A stretch of 64,000 nt of DNA, taken from contig NZ_JAUSZR010000001.1 in the NCBI RefSeq assembly GCF_030817835.1, positions 4,092,001 to 4,156,000 on the forward strand, written 5' to 3'. A program made the translations under genes and the position numbers. The notes beneath the pieces were generated by a model. It was not told where the DNA came from. It saw only the letters and a list, made by a program, of their open reading frames with translations, and made no database searches. Shown piece by piece: positions 8,596 to 17,721 of the stretch (positions are counted from its first letter, which is position 1; every line of letters begins with the position of its first letter). Source of the DNA: Pseudarthrobacter sp. W1I19. GTDB taxonomy: Bacteria; Actinomycetota; Actinomycetes; Actinomycetales; Micrococcaceae.

Positions 8596-8639
8596 ACGTG
8601 GCACCGGAGTCCGCCTCCTGTCCCCCAGACGGCGGAAGA

Positions 8640-8664
8640 CCGGGAATCCTGTGGGATCCCCCGG
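8640..8664 (+). terminator. Hairpin after the Nudix gene
   Basis: CCGGGAATCC (8640-8649) pairs with GGGATCCCCCGG (8653-8664) with small bulges around a short TGT loop, 45 bases after the Nudix stop. It is GC-rich and has no clear T-run. Confidence 0.45.
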
Positions 8665-8700
8665 CCTTGCCTGCTGGTGCCGCGCCAGATGTTGCGTCCT

Positions 8701-8979
8701 TCAGGCTGACGCACGGATTAGCCCCGCCATGGGGTTGGCTGATGCAATCTTGACCACGGTCACGTCGTCGCCGCAGCACAGCATGGTCCTGCCGGCTCCA
8801 TCGTCCCGGATCATCCAGAAGACGCTGCTGTCGGCGGCGATCATGTCGATGGCACCCGACATGGTTTCCCCACCCGCCGAGCGCACCTCCACATGGTCAC
8901 TCCTGCACAGCCTGGACCAGTCATGGACCGGCACAGCTGCAGGCACCGGGCCGGGGCGGTCGGCATTATGTTTGTACAT
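8701..8979 (-). CDS. Small hypothetical protein (92 aa)
   Basis: I chose ATG 8979 because GGAAGG lies five bases upstream; a GTG at 8994 is in frame but has no ribosome-binding site. The protein has a short basic N-terminus, then beta-rich segments (HVEVRSAGGETMSGAIDMIA, VFWMIRDDGAGRTMLCCG, DVTVVKIA) that suggest a small barrel. It has no signal peptide. It lies 20 bases after the universal stress protein gene on the same strand, so it is probably the last gene of the tctCBA transcription unit. No named family is recognised. Confidence 0.6.
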   Translation of the reverse strand: MYKHNADRPGPVPAAVPVHDWSRLCRSDHVEVRSAGGETMSGAIDMIAADSSVFWMIRDDGAGRTMLCCGDDVTVVKIASANPMAGLIRASA

Positions 8980-8999
8980 GGCGCCTTCCGTCACCTGAC

Positions 9000-9404
9000 T
9001 CAGAAGTGCCCGCCGTCGGCCTTGACGGCCAGGACGGGACGGTCCGCCTGCATCAGGATCTGCTGGGCGTGGCTGCCCAGGATGAACTTGCCCACCTGGG
9101 TGCGGTGCCGCAGCCCGATAACAATGAGCGAAGCATCGACCTCCTTGGCAACCTCCAGGAACTCGTCGGCCAGGTCGTGCTGGTATGGCGGCTGGATGAC
9201 GGTTGCCGTCACTCCGTCTTTAGCAGCCCTCCGGGCGGCTTGGGCAAGTACGTCCTCGGTGGCCACTGACTTATCCACCAGTGCGCCCTGCCGGGCGGAG
9301 TTCACGATGAACAGGTCCTGCTGACGGAGCTTCGCTTCCGCGATGCCCGCGGCGAGCGCCGCCTCCCCGGCCGGGGTGGGCACAAAACCGACGATGATGC
9401 TCAT
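9000..9404 (-). CDS. Universal stress protein (UspA family)
   Basis: A 134-residue single-domain Usp. It starts MSIIVGFVPTPAGEAALAAGIAEA, has the central SLIVIGLRHRTQVGKFILGSHAQQIL segment containing the GxxG...GS nucleotide-binding loop region, and ends with the family strand RPVLAVKA. Usp proteins bind ATP or act as dimeric stress modulators in the cytoplasm. The start ATG overlaps the tctA stop by four bases (ATGA), so it is translated with the tripartite tricarboxylate transporter. Such Usp-transporter pairing is known for several membrane carriers and may tie uptake to energy state; that role is inference here. Confidence 0.9.
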   Translation of the reverse strand: MSIIVGFVPTPAGEAALAAGIAEAKLRQQDLFIVNSARQGALVDKSVATEDVLAQAARRAAKDGVTATVIQPPYQHDLADEFLEVAKEVDASLIVIGLRHRTQVGKFILGSHAQQILMQADRPVLAVKADGGHF

Positions 9405-10948
9405 ACCTTTTCCTTCACGTTGTGGGTGGTTCCGTTGTTGGCGGAGCCGGCGGACGCCGTCGTTGCTTTGCGCTTGGCGAGCAGGCTGCGAATGCCCGGC
9501 AGCACGGCCACCAGGACAAAGACCACCAGCAGCGTGGCTGAGATGGGACGTCCGAGGAATCCTGTCGGATCACCGCCGAAGACCAGCAGCGAGCGGCGCA
9601 TGGAGCTCTCCAGGAGTTCGCCGAGGACGAAGGCCAGCACCAGCGGGCCCGGTTCGAAGCCGAACTTCTTCATGAGGTAGCCGATGATGCCGAAGACCAC
9701 CACAAGCGTCACATCGAACATGCTGTTGTTGATGGTGTAGGCACCCAGGAGGGTAATGAGGGCGGTGACGGGAGCCAGGATGGCGGCCCGTACGCGGAGG
9801 ATCTTCACGAAGATTCCCACGAGCGGCAGGCTCATGATCAGCAGCAGGATGTTGCCGATGTACATGGAGTTCACCACGCCCCAGAACAGGTCCGGGTTCT
9901 GCTCCACCAGCTGCGGGCCGGGCGTGACGCCCTGGATCAGCAGCGCGCCGAACATCAGCGCCATGGTGGCGTTCGCCGGTATGCCGAGGGTCAGGAGCGG
10001 GATGAAGGACGATGTGGCCGCAGCGTTGTTTGCGGTTTCCGGTCCGGCGACGCCCTCCGGGGCCCCTTTGCCGAACCGCTCGGGCTGCTTGGCCCGCTTC
10101 TTTTCCATCGCGTAGGACGCCATGGAGGCAATCGTTGCGCCGCCACCGGGGAGGATTCCCAGGAAGAAGCCCAGCACGGAACCGCGGCCGATGGCACCGG
10201 ACGCCTGCTTGAGGTCCTTGCGGGACGGCCACACGTTCGTGACTTTCGACGGCGCCTTGGCGGCCCTGTGCCGTTCCTCAAGGTTATAGAGGATTTCGCC
10301 GAGGCCGAATATGCCCATGGCGATCGGCACGAAGTCGATGCCGTCGGCGAGTTGCAGGCTGCCGAACGTAAAGCGGCTTTCGCCGGTAAATATGTCCCGG
10401 CCAACCGTGGCCAGGAGCAGTCCGAGCGCCGCGGCAATCAGGGCCTTGGCCTTTGAACCGCTGCTGATGGTTGCCACGAGGAGGATGCCCAGCATGGCCA
10501 GCGCGGTGTATTCCGGCGGCCCGAAGTCCAGGGCGAAGCTCGCCACAATGGGTGCCAGGAACGTCAGGCCGATAATGGCCGCGGTGCCGCCGACGAAGGA
10601 GCCGATGGAGGCCAGGCCCAGTGCAGTACCGGCCCTGCCCTGCTTCGCCATCTGATACCCGTCGAACACGGTAACCACGGAGGACGCTTCGCCGGGAAGC
10701 CTCAGCAGGACGGAGGTAATGGTCCCGCCGTACTGCGCCCCGTAAAAGATGCCGGCCAGCATGATGATGGCGGTGACGGGTTCTACGTTGTAGGTCAGCG
10801 GAAGCAGGATGGCGATGGTTGCCGCGGGCCCCAGTCCGGGCAGCACGCCGATCAGCATGCCGATCACAACGCCGATCAGGCAGTAAAGGAGGTTGGTCGG
10901 CTCCAGGACAACCGCGAATCCGTTGATAACGGGATTTAGAAAATCCAC
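9401..10948 (-). CDS. tctA: Tripartite tricarboxylate transporter large membrane subunit TctA
   Basis: A 515-residue, roughly 12-helix membrane protein of the TctA family, with the family motif GVLPGLGPAATIAILLPLTY near residues 30-50, repeated in the second half as GILPGGGATIASMASYA. TctA is the channel subunit that works with TctB and a TctC-type binding protein, driven by an ion gradient. The start is GTG 10948 with AGGAG seven bases upstream; an upstream extension would run into tctB. The gene lies ten bases after tctB and overlaps the uspA start. The shared promoter sequence with kdgD points to sugar acids rather than citrate as substrate (inference). Confidence 0.93.
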   Translation of the reverse strand: MDFLNPVINGFAVVLEPTNLLYCLIGVVIGMLIGVLPGLGPAATIAILLPLTYNVEPVTAIIMLAGIFYGAQYGGTITSVLLRLPGEASSVVTVFDGYQMAKQGRAGTALGLASIGSFVGGTAAIIGLTFLAPIVASFALDFGPPEYTALAMLGILLVATISSGSKAKALIAAALGLLLATVGRDIFTGESRFTFGSLQLADGIDFVPIAMGIFGLGEILYNLEERHRAAKAPSKVTNVWPSRKDLKQASGAIGRGSVLGFFLGILPGGGATIASMASYAMEKKRAKQPERFGKGAPEGVAGPETANNAAATSSFIPLLTLGIPANATMALMFGALLIQGVTPGPQLVEQNPDLFWGVVNSMYIGNILLLIMSLPLVGIFVKILRVRAAILAPVTALITLLGAYTINNSMFDVTLVVVFGIIGYLMKKFGFEPGPLVLAFVLGELLESSMRRSLLVFGGDPTGFLGRPISATLLVVFVLVAVLPGIRSLLAKRKATTASAGSANNGTTHNVKEKV

Positions 10949-10958
10949 GGGAGGTCTC

Positions 10959-11549
10959 CTAGAAGAGGTGGGGTATGGAGGTGTGGAGCGCGAGTACGAA
11001 GATGCCGTAGAAGGCAATAACGACGCTCGCACTCACTACGAGGGTTGAACGCCAGGTTTCGCCGCCAAGGAAGCGCATCCAGATGATGCACAGCACCAGG
11101 GCCGGCAACTCAAAACCGATCAGCGGCATCAGCGCCACCATGGCGGCGAGCGTCACCAGGCCGGTCAGCGGTGCAGCGGACATGCGCGTGAACTTCTCGG
11201 CATCCCGGTTGTGCCGCCCGGCAATCAGCTGGAACAGACCGAGGGCTGTCATAACGCAGCTGATGATGAACGGCCACAGGCCGGGCTGTGGCTTGTCCGG
11301 AGTGCCAAGCCCCATAGCCACGGAGAGGACGGCTGCAGCGACGCCGACACCAAGAACCACCAGCGATGATGCAGCGTTCGCGAGGGCGCCGGCTGCGGGG
11401 GGCTTTTCTTCCTCCCATTGTGCTGCCAGCTGCTCGGGCGTCAGGTCATCCAGGACTTCAACGGGAAAGGCATGGGGAGCGCCCCCGCCGGAGGCAGCAG
11501 CACTGCTGCCTCCGGCGGATCCTGCGGGTGTTTCTTTCACATGGATCAC
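10959..11549 (-). CDS. tctB: Tripartite tricarboxylate transporter small membrane subunit TctB
   Basis: A 196-residue protein. About 55 hydrophilic residues, including a Ser/Gly/Ala-rich stretch and PEQLAAQWEEEKPP, precede four membrane segments (SSLVVLGVGVAAAVLSVAMG, LWPFIISCVMTALGLFQLI, LVTLAAMVALMPLIGFELPALVLCIIWM, LVVSASVVIAFYGIFVLAL). This is the TctB topology; the hydrophilic N-terminus is longer than usual. The start is GTG 11549, overlapping the tctC stop by four bases (GTGA). It pairs with TctA in the inner membrane. Confidence 0.88.
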   Translation of the reverse strand: MIHVKETPAGSAGGSSAAASGGGAPHAFPVEVLDDLTPEQLAAQWEEEKPPAAGALANAASSLVVLGVGVAAAVLSVAMGLGTPDKPQPGLWPFIISCVMTALGLFQLIAGRHNRDAEKFTRMSAAPLTGLVTLAAMVALMPLIGFELPALVLCIIWMRFLGGETWRSTLVVSASVVIAFYGIFVLALHTSIPHLF

Positions 11550-12550
11550 TTATTTCCGCTCAGGCTGATGTCGTACTTCTCCACCAGTTCCTTGTACTTC
11601 GCTGCGTAACCCTTCCAATCCGTAACAACTTCCTCGCCGGAGATTTCCTTCGGGGTCAGCGAGTTCTTCTTGTTGAACTCCTTGTAGGCGTCAGACTTGA
11701 ACGACTCATGGAACGCGGCCAGCAGCTTGTCCTTGACCTCCTGCGGGGTACCCTTCGGGGCCGCCACTGCGCGATACTGGGCAACCGGAACGTCGTAGCC
11801 GGCTTCCTTTGCCGTCGGCGTATCGGGCAGGAAGCTGGTGCGCTCTTCCGAGAAGACCAGAAGCGGGCTCACCTTTCCGGCCTGGATCTGCGGCATGGCT
11901 TCACCGAGCTGGATGGTGGCGAGTTCCACCTGGTTCCCGAGGACCGCGGTCAGTGCGGGCTTGCCGCTGTCGAAGGGGATATCGGTGCCTTTGACGTCAG
12001 CCTGCTTGAAAAGCACGGTCTGGGCCAGTTGGCTGCCCGTGCCGACGCCGGTGGTGCCGAATGTGACGTTGCGTCCTGCTGCGGTGACATCCTGGAAGGT
12101 CTTGAATCCTGACTCGGCGCTGGCCACGAGCACATAGTCGTCCTGCGACAGGCCGGTAATGATGTCCAGGTCGTCAATGTTCACGGATTCATCGGCGCTG
12201 ACCGCCAGCGGGGTAATGGTGATCAGTGATGCGTTGAGCAGGACCAGTTCCTGGCCGTCGGCGGGCTTGCCTGCCACTTCCTTGGTAGCCAGGGCACCGT
12301 TCGCCCCGGGCTTGTTGACGACGGGCATCGGCTGGCCGAGGGTCTTGGACGCGCCTTCAGCGAGGGCGCGGGCAATCAGGTCTGTACTGCCGCCGGCAGC
12401 CTGCCCCACCGAAAGATTAACGGGACCGGTGGGGTACTTGCCTGAATCTGCCGTGCTGCCGCCGGCGACGTTGCCGCATGCCGTCAGCGCCAACAGCGTG
12501 ACGGCGGAGGCCGCTCCGAGAATCGTGCGGCGTGTGGGGAAGTGCTTCAT
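11546..12550 (-). CDS. tctC: Tripartite tricarboxylate transporter binding lipoprotein TctC
   Basis: A 334-residue extracellular binding protein. The signal peptide contains TRRTILG, which resembles a twin-arginine motif, followed by a hydrophobic core and lipobox LTAC (Cys25), so it may be a Tat-exported lipoprotein. The mature part has the TctC/Bug pattern: VGQAAGGSTDLIARALAEG, PMPVVNKPGANG, VTFGTTGVGTGSQLAQ and a C-terminal EISGEEVVTDWKGYAAKYKELVEKY helix. Such proteins hold carboxylates between two lobes. ATG 12550 has AGGAG six bases upstream. It is the first gene of the tctCBA-usp operon, divergent from the LysR gene. Confidence 0.93.
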   Translation of the reverse strand: MKHFPTRRTILGAASAVTLLALTACGNVAGGSTADSGKYPTGPVNLSVGQAAGGSTDLIARALAEGASKTLGQPMPVVNKPGANGALATKEVAGKPADGQELVLLNASLITITPLAVSADESVNIDDLDIITGLSQDDYVLVASAESGFKTFQDVTAAGRNVTFGTTGVGTGSQLAQTVLFKQADVKGTDIPFDSGKPALTAVLGNQVELATIQLGEAMPQIQAGKVSPLLVFSEERTSFLPDTPTAKEAGYDVPVAQYRAVAAPKGTPQEVKDKLLAAFHESFKSDAYKEFNKKNSLTPKEISGEEVVTDWKGYAAKYKELVEKYDISLSGNK

Positions 12551-12626
12551 TGGAACTCCTAGTTTGCACGGGGGGTTGGGGGCCCGGATCATCTGTGAAG
12601 CGGGTCACCCCGTTCTCGCTTTGTCG

Positions 12627-12656
12627 AGTGTAGGGAGCGGTTATGATGCTTGTCTA
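12627..12656 (-). promoter_or_regulatory. Promoter of tctCBA, matching the kdgD promoter
   Basis: On the minus strand TAGACA (12656-12651) and TACACT (12632-12627) are 18 bases apart. The -35 side lies in the 15-bp block CTTAGACAAGCATCA (12658-12644), which recurs with one mismatch before kdgD (13634-13648). Confidence 0.6.
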
Positions 12657-12675
12657 AGCCCAAAACAGCATCACC

Positions 12676-12694
12676 TGATACCCGGAAGGCATCA
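12676..12694 (+). promoter_or_regulatory. Possible regulator site at the lysR start codon
   Basis: TGATACCCGGAAGGCATCA has the imperfect dyad GATACC-N5-GGCATC. It matches 16 of 19 bases of 13598-13616 upstream of kdgD (TCATGCCCGGAAGGTATCA). It includes the GGAAGG ribosome-binding site of the LysR gene, so binding could also block translation; part of the similarity may come from that. Confidence 0.4.
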
Positions 12695-13578
12695 TGTTTA
12701 CTTTCGACCAGCTGGCCGGATTCATCGCCGTTGCTGAGGAGCTGCACTTCGGCCGGGCAGCCGAACGGCTGAACATGACCCAGCCGCCGCTGAGCCGGCA
12801 GATCCAGAAACTGGAGAAAATTATCGGCGCAGAACTCCTGGAGCGGGACAACCGGAAAGTCCAGCTGACATCCGCCGGCCAGACCTTCCTGGACGAGGCA
12901 CGCCGCCTGATGGCACTGGCAGAACGTGCGCCGATGACAGCGCGGCGGATTGCGTCCGGACGCTCCGGCGTCCTTCGCGTTGGCTTTACCGCGGCCAGCG
13001 GCTTCAGCATTCTGGGGCCGCTGCTGGAGGAACTCGCCGGCATCATCCCGGACGTGGACATCGACCTGCAGGAACTGGTGACCGGCGATCAGCTCAACGG
13101 CCTGTTGACCGGCGAGCTGGACCTTGGCCTGGCCCGGCCGCCTTTTGATAAGGAAACCTTCGATTCCCACCTGTTGTACCGGGAGTCCCTGGTACTTGCC
13201 GCTCCCAGCGGCCACCCCCTGACCCTGCTGGGCCGGGATATCCTCCCTGAGGACTTCGAGGATGAACCGCTGATCATGCACTCGCCCACCCAGGCTCGGT
13301 ATTTCTACGACCTCGTGGTGCGAATGCTGCCCATCCGCCACACCAACGTGGTGCACACCGTCAGCCAGATCCTGACCATGGTGTCGCTGGTATCGGCCAA
13401 CCGGGGCCTGGCTTTCGTGCCGCACTCGGCCACCCTGCTGGGGATCAAGGGAGTGGAGTTCCTGCCGCTGGCAGTGGGCGACGGCGAACAGGTGGAACTG
13501 CACGCCATCTGGAACCGCAGGATCACCAACCCGGCGCTGGCGCGTCTCCTGCGGGACCTGGAGTTCGCAATGGAGTAA
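12694..13578 (+). CDS. LysR-family transcriptional regulator
   Basis: A 294-residue LysR regulator. The winged helix-turn-helix covers residues 1-60 ([41 protein letters not shown]), followed by the linker helix and a two-lobe inducer-binding domain ([22 protein letters not shown] to the C-terminal [20 protein letters not shown]). It is divergent from tctCBA and 139 bases upstream of kdgD in the same direction, so it sits between two transcription units that share promoter-like sequence. I infer that it senses a sugar acid or a pathway intermediate and controls both. ATG 12694 has GGAAGG at a close spacing. Confidence 0.93.
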   Translation: MFTFDQLAGFIAVAEELHFGRAAERLNMTQPPLSRQIQKLEKIIGAELLERDNRKVQLTSAGQTFLDEARRLMALAERAPMTARRIASGRSGVLRVGFTAASGFSILGPLLEELAGIIPDVDIDLQELVTGDQLNGLLTGELDLGLARPPFDKETFDSHLLYRESLVLAAPSGHPLTLLGRDILPEDFEDEPLIMHSPTQARYFYDLVVRMLPIRHTNVVHTVSQILTMVSLVSANRGLAFVPHSATLLGIKGVEFLPLAVGDGEQVELHAIWNRRITNPALARLLRDLEFAME

Positions 13579-13597
13579 CTCCAGGCATTTGCAACTG

Positions 13598-13616
13598 TCA
13601 TGCCCGGAAGGTATCA
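13598..13616 (+). promoter_or_regulatory. Possible regulator site upstream of kdgD
   Basis: TCATGCCCGGAAGGTATCA matches 16 of 19 bases of the sequence at the LysR start (12676-12694). It has the dyad ATGCC-N5-GGTAT and lies just upstream of the kdgD promoter. Confidence 0.42.
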
Positions 13617-13633
13617 AAACATATAAAATTGCA

Positions 13634-13664
13634 CTTAGACAGGCATCAGCCGCGCTCCTAGTCT
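13634..13664 (+). promoter_or_regulatory. Promoter of the kdgD operon
   Basis: TAGACA (13636-13641) and TAGTCT (13659-13664) are 17 bases apart. The block CTTAGACAGGCATCA (13634-13648) matches 14 of 15 bases of the tctC promoter block. Transcription would start near 13671, about 47 bases before the kdgD start codon. Confidence 0.6.
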
Positions 13665-13717
13665 GGAAAGGAACCATCAGCCTGCCGCCCGCGGCGCACA
13701 CATCAAAGGACCACATC

Positions 13718-14632
13718 GTGGCAAAGTACTCACCCCAGGAACTTGCGGACACTCTCAAGGAAGGCCTGCTGTCCTTCCCCGTCACCTCGTTCGACGCCGA
13801 GCTGCAGTTCGATGAGGAGAACTACCGCAAGCACCTGGCGTGGCAGGCCAGCTTCCCGGTGGCGGGCCTGTTCGCGGCCGGCGGCACCGGCGAAGGCTTT
13901 TCGTTGACTCCTGCTGAGTCCGAGCGCGTAGTCCGGACCGCCGTCGACGAAGTTGGCAGCCAGGTTCCGGTCCTCGCCTCTGCCGGTGGATCCACCGCCC
14001 AGGCCATCGAAAACGCCAAGGCAGCTGAGGCAGCCGGCGCCGACGGAATCCTGCTCCTCCCCCCGTACCTCACCGAGGCTGACCAGGCCGGACTGGTGGA
14101 CCACGTGAGCGCCATCTGCAGCGCAACGTCCCTGGGCGTCATCATCTACAACCGGGCCAACGCCATCTACAAGGACACCACCGTTGCCACACTGGCCGAC
14201 CGCCACGAAAACCTGATCGGCTTCAAGGACGGTGTTGGCGACCTCGAGCACGATGCCCGTGTCTACGCCAAGCTCGGCGACCGGCTCTTCTACCTCGGCG
14301 GACTGCCCACCGCCGAAACCTTCGCCCTGCCGCTGCTGCAGCTGGGCATGAGCACCTACTCCAGCGCCATGTACAACTTCGTTCCTCAGTTCGCCCTGGA
14401 CTTCTACCAGGACGTCCGCAACAACGACCGCGTGGCCGTTAATAAGAAGCTCAACGAGTTCGTGATTCCCTACCTGGACATCCGTGACCGCGTGAAAGGC
14501 TACTCGGTGTCCATCGTCAAGGGTGGGCTGGACGCCATCGGCCGTTCCGCAGGTCCTGTGCGCCCACCGCTGCAGAATCTCGCAGAGCAGGACCTTGCGG
14601 ACCTGAAAGCCCTGATCGCCACCGTTTCCTAG
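13718..14632 (+). CDS. kdgD: 5-dehydro-4-deoxyglucarate dehydratase
   Basis: A 304-residue (beta/alpha)8 enzyme of the DapA/N-acetylneuraminate lyase superfamily, of the KdgD type. It converts 5-dehydro-4-deoxy-D-glucarate to 2-oxoglutarate semialdehyde with loss of water and CO2. The [13 protein letters not shown] motif (56-68), the tyrosine in IIYNRA (Y144) and the Schiff-base lysine in [10 protein letters not shown] (K170) are in place. The start is GTG 13718 with AAAGGA seven bases upstream. It is the first gene of a kdgD-dehydrogenase-gudD set that leads from glucarate to 2-oxoglutarate. Confidence 0.95.
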   Translation: MAKYSPQELADTLKEGLLSFPVTSFDAELQFDEENYRKHLAWQASFPVAGLFAAGGTGEGFSLTPAESERVVRTAVDEVGSQVPVLASAGGSTAQAIENAKAAEAAGADGILLLPPYLTEADQAGLVDHVSAICSATSLGVIIYNRANAIYKDTTVATLADRHENLIGFKDGVGDLEHDARVYAKLGDRLFYLGGLPTAETFALPLLQLGMSTYSSAMYNFVPQFALDFYQDVRNNDRVAVNKKLNEFVIPYLDIRDRVKGYSVSIVKGGLDAIGRSAGPVRPPLQNLAEQDLADLKALIATVS

Positions 14633-14662
14633 CCGTCACCGCAGACACAGGAGAAAAAGCAC

Positions 14663-16267
14663 ATGACCCTCACTGGACATTCACTTATTGCCGGGCAACC
14701 TGTCGCCGGCGAAGGCAAGACCACCTTCGGCCTGAACCCGGCCACCAACCAGGCCCTGGAACCCACTTACACGCTGCTCACCGAGGACCAGCTCACGGCA
14801 GCCACCGCAGCCGCAGCCGAAGCCTTCCCCTCCTTCTCCACCCTGGACCCCGAGACCCACGCCGGCTTCCTCGAAGCCATCGCGGACAACATCGAAGCCA
14901 TCGGCGAGGAACTCATCATCCGCGCCAGCCAGGAAACCGGGCTGCCCGCAGCCCGGCTCCAGGGCGAGCGTGCCCGCACCACCGGCCAGCTGCGCCTCTT
15001 CGCCGCCGTCGTCCGGCAGGGCGACTTCCGCGGCGTCCGCATCGACCCCGCCATCCCGGACCGCACTCCCCTGCCCCGCGCCGACATCCGCCAGCGCCAG
15101 ATGCCGCTCGGCCCCGTCGCCGTGTTCGGCGCCAGCAACTTCCCGCTGGCCTTCTCGACGGCGGGCGGCGACACCGCCTCGGCCCTCGCCGCCGGCTGCC
15201 CCGTCGTCTTCAAAGCACACAACGCCCATCCCGGCACCAGCGAACTCGTCGGACAGGCACTCGTGAAGGCCGTCAAGGACAACGGCCTGCACCCCGGCGT
15301 GTTCTCCCTGGTCTACGGACCCGGCGCCAGCATCGGCCAGGCCCTCGTGGCCGACCCCAACATCAAGGCCGTCGGCTTCACCGGCTCCCAGGCCGCAGGC
15401 ACCGCCCTGATGCGCACCGCCGCCAACCGCCCCGAACCCATCCCGGTCTACGCCGAAATGTCGTCCCTGAACCCGGTCTTCGTCTTCGAAGGCGCGCTCA
15501 AAGGTGACGTTGACGCCCTGGCCCGGCAGTACGTCGCCGCCGTCACAGGCAGCTCCGGCCAGCTCTGCACCTCCCCCGGCCTGCTCTTCGCCCCCGCAGG
15601 CGAGGCAGGAGACAAACTCGCCGCCGCCGTCGGCCGCGCCGTCTCCGCCTGCGCCGGGCAGACCATGCTGACTGGAGGCATCGCCAACTCCTGGAACAAG
15701 GGCACCCAAAACCTCGGCGGCGCTGAAGGTGTCCAGCTCATCGGCCAGGGCTCCCCCGGCCCCACCGAAAACGCACCAGCCCCGGCAATCTTCGGCACCG
15801 GCGTCACCGAATTCACCACCAACCCAGTGCTGCACGAGGAAATCTTCGGCGCCGCATCCCTCGTGATCCGCTACAGCTCGGTAGAGGACCTCCTCCAGGC
15901 CACCCGCCGCATCGAAGGCCAGCTCACCGCCTCCCTGCAACTCACCGAAGAGGACTACCCGACGGCGGCACGCCTCCTGCCCGTCCTCGAACAGAAAGTC
16001 GGCCGCATCATCGTCAACGGCTGGCCCACCGGCGTCGAAGTAGGCCACGCCATGGTCCACGGCGGCCCCTTCCCCGCCACCTCCGACTCCCGCACCACCT
16101 CCGTCGGCACCCTCGCCATCAACCGCTTCCTCCGCCCCGTCGCCTACCAAAACCTCCCCCAGGAACTCCTCCCGGAAGCCCTCCAGGACACCAACCCCTG
16201 GCACCTGAACCGGCGGATCGACGGCGAAACAGTCGCCGCTGCGCAGAAGGCCGAGGTGGGAGCATGA
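14663..16267 (+). CDS. 2-oxoglutarate semialdehyde dehydrogenase (aldehyde dehydrogenase family)
   Basis: A 534-residue aldehyde dehydrogenase of the FatD/KGSADH-like class. The catalytic cysteine lies in [11 protein letters not shown] (C302) and the general-base glutamate in YAEMSSLNP (E265); [20 protein letters not shown] is the NAD(P)-binding segment. It should oxidise the KdgD product 2-oxoglutarate semialdehyde to 2-oxoglutarate. It begins 30 bases after kdgD with AGGAGAAAAAGC upstream of the ATG. Its last codons overlap the gudD start by four bases (ATGA). The block around 15000-16200 is strongly C-biased at third positions, more than its neighbours. Confidence 0.92.
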   Translation: MTLTGHSLIAGQPVAGEGKTTFGLNPATNQALEPTYTLLTEDQLTAATAAAAEAFPSFSTLDPETHAGFLEAIADNIEAIGEELIIRASQETGLPAARLQGERARTTGQLRLFAAVVRQGDFRGVRIDPAIPDRTPLPRADIRQRQMPLGPVAVFGASNFPLAFSTAGGDTASALAAGCPVVFKAHNAHPGTSELVGQALVKAVKDNGLHPGVFSLVYGPGASIGQALVADPNIKAVGFTGSQAAGTALMRTAANRPEPIPVYAEMSSLNPVFVFEGALKGDVDALARQYVAAVTGSSGQLCTSPGLLFAPAGEAGDKLAAAVGRAVSACAGQTMLTGGIANSWNKGTQNLGGAEGVQLIGQGSPGPTENAPAPAIFGTGVTEFTTNPVLHEEIFGAASLVIRYSSVEDLLQATRRIEGQLTASLQLTEEDYPTAARLLPVLEQKVGRIIVNGWPTGVEVGHAMVHGGPFPATSDSRTTSVGTLAINRFLRPVAYQNLPQELLPEALQDTNPWHLNRRIDGETVAAAQKAEVGA

Positions 16268-17592
16268 GCAACCAGCCCATCATTGCCGCCGTTGAAGTAG
16301 TGCCGGTGGCGGGCCACGACAGCATGCTGATGAACCTCAGCGGTGCGCACGGCCCCTTCTTCACCCGCAACGTAGTGATCATTACCGACTCCGACGGCCG
16401 CACCGGCCTCGGTGAGGTTCCCGGCGGTGAGAAGATCCGGACCACCATCGAGGAAGCCGGCGCCCTGATCAACGGCAAGCCGGTGGCCCGCTACCGCTCG
16501 CTGCTGCGCGAGGTTGCGTCCGAGTTCGCCGACCGCGACGCCGGCGGCCGCGGCCTGCAGACTTTCGACCTGCGCACCACGGTCCACGCGGTAACGGCGG
16601 TGGAATCAGCTCTGCTGGACCTCCACGGCCAGTTCCTCGGTGTTCCCGTGGGTGAGCTGCTCGGCGACGGGCAGCAGCGAACCTCTGTGCCGATGCTGGG
16701 CTACCTGTTCTTCGTCGGCGACCACGCCCGCACGGACCTGCCCTACCTCGTGGAGGATGCCCCGGCTGACCGCTGGGAGAAGCTCCGCCGCCAGGAGGCA
16801 ATGACTCCGGACGCCGTCGTCGCGCTGGCAGAAGCGGCACAGGAGCGCTATGGCTTCAGCGACTTCAAGCTCAAGGGCGGCGTGCTGTCCGGGGATGATG
16901 AAGTGGACGTTGTGACCGCCCTGGCCAAGCGTTTCCCTGAAGCCCGGGTGACCCTGGACCCCAACGGCGGCTGGCTCCTGGATGAAGCCATCCGGCTGGG
17001 CAAGCGGATGAAGGGCGTCGTTGCCTACGCCGAGGACCCATGCGGTGCCGAGGGCCGGTTCTCCGGCCGCGAGGTGATGGCTGAATTCCGCCGGGCCACC
17101 GGGCTGAAGACGGCCACCAACATGATCGCCACAGACTGGCGCGAGATGTCGCACGCCATCCGCAGCAACGCCGTCGACATTCCACTGGCCGATCCCCACT
17201 TTTGGACCATGCACGGCTCGGTCCGGGTGGCCCAGATGTGCCACGAGTTCGGCCTCACCTGGGGTTCGCACTCGAACAACCACTTCGACATCTCGCTGGC
17301 CATGTTCACCCACACCGGCGCAGCAGCCCCCGGCGAGATCACCGCGCTGGACACGCACTGGATCTGGCAGGACGGCCAGGGTCTCACCAAGGAACCGCTG
17401 CAGATCAAGGGCGGTGCGATCGAGGTTCCCGACGCTCCAGGCCTGGGCATCGACCTGGACCGCGAAGCCCTGGACAAGGCACACCAGCTGTACCTGGAGC
17501 ACGGCCTCGACGCCCGCGACGACAGCATCGGCATGCAGTACTACATCGACGGCTGGTCGTTCGACCCCAAGCGGCCCTGCCTCGTTCGTTAG
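16264..17592 (+). CDS. gudD: Glucarate dehydratase
   Basis: A 442-residue enolase-superfamily enzyme of the usual GlucD length. It dehydrates D-glucarate to 5-dehydro-4-deoxyglucarate, the substrate of KdgD. Visible family segments are [24 protein letters not shown] (capping domain), FKLKGGVL with the catalytic Lys pair, VTLDPNGGW with the first metal-binding Asp, the AEDPCG segment with the second acidic ligand, and [18 protein letters not shown] with the catalytic His. It is translationally coupled to the upstream dehydrogenase. A strong hairpin follows 45 bases after the stop. Confidence 0.95.
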   Translation: MSNQPIIAAVEVVPVAGHDSMLMNLSGAHGPFFTRNVVIITDSDGRTGLGEVPGGEKIRTTIEEAGALINGKPVARYRSLLREVASEFADRDAGGRGLQTFDLRTTVHAVTAVESALLDLHGQFLGVPVGELLGDGQQRTSVPMLGYLFFVGDHARTDLPYLVEDAPADRWEKLRRQEAMTPDAVVALAEAAQERYGFSDFKLKGGVLSGDDEVDVVTALAKRFPEARVTLDPNGGWLLDEAIRLGKRMKGVVAYAEDPCGAEGRFSGREVMAEFRRATGLKTATNMIATDWREMSHAIRSNAVDIPLADPHFWTMHGSVRVAQMCHEFGLTWGSHSNNHFDISLAMFTHTGAAAPGEITALDTHWIWQDGQGLTKEPLQIKGGAIEVPDAPGLGIDLDREALDKAHQLYLEHGLDARDDSIGMQYYIDGWSFDPKRPCLVR

Positions 17593-17637
17593 AGGCTGCC
17601 CGAAAGCTGCCGTTCGATAGAAGCTGTCCGGTAAAGT

Positions 17638-17665
17638 AGTGGGGTCCGCTGTGACGGGCCCCACT
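17638..17665 (+). terminator. Hairpin between gudD and the MFS gene
   Basis: AGTGGGG (17638-17644) pairs with CCCCACT (17659-17665). Three further pairs and one wobble extend it to an 11-bp stem with a 6-base loop, followed by GCTTT. It probably ends or thins the kdgD-gudD transcript before the transporter gene. Confidence 0.7.
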
Positions 17666-17721
17666 GCTTTCCAGTGCCCCGCAGCCGGCCTGCGTTACCC
17701 AACCCCCAAAGGAAACATTCA

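Noticed and set aside
14681..16204. Very long open frame opposite the aldehyde dehydrogenase gene
   Set aside because: It is a GC-rich antisense shadow (Gly/Ala/Val/Asp repeats) of a gene with intact catalytic motifs.
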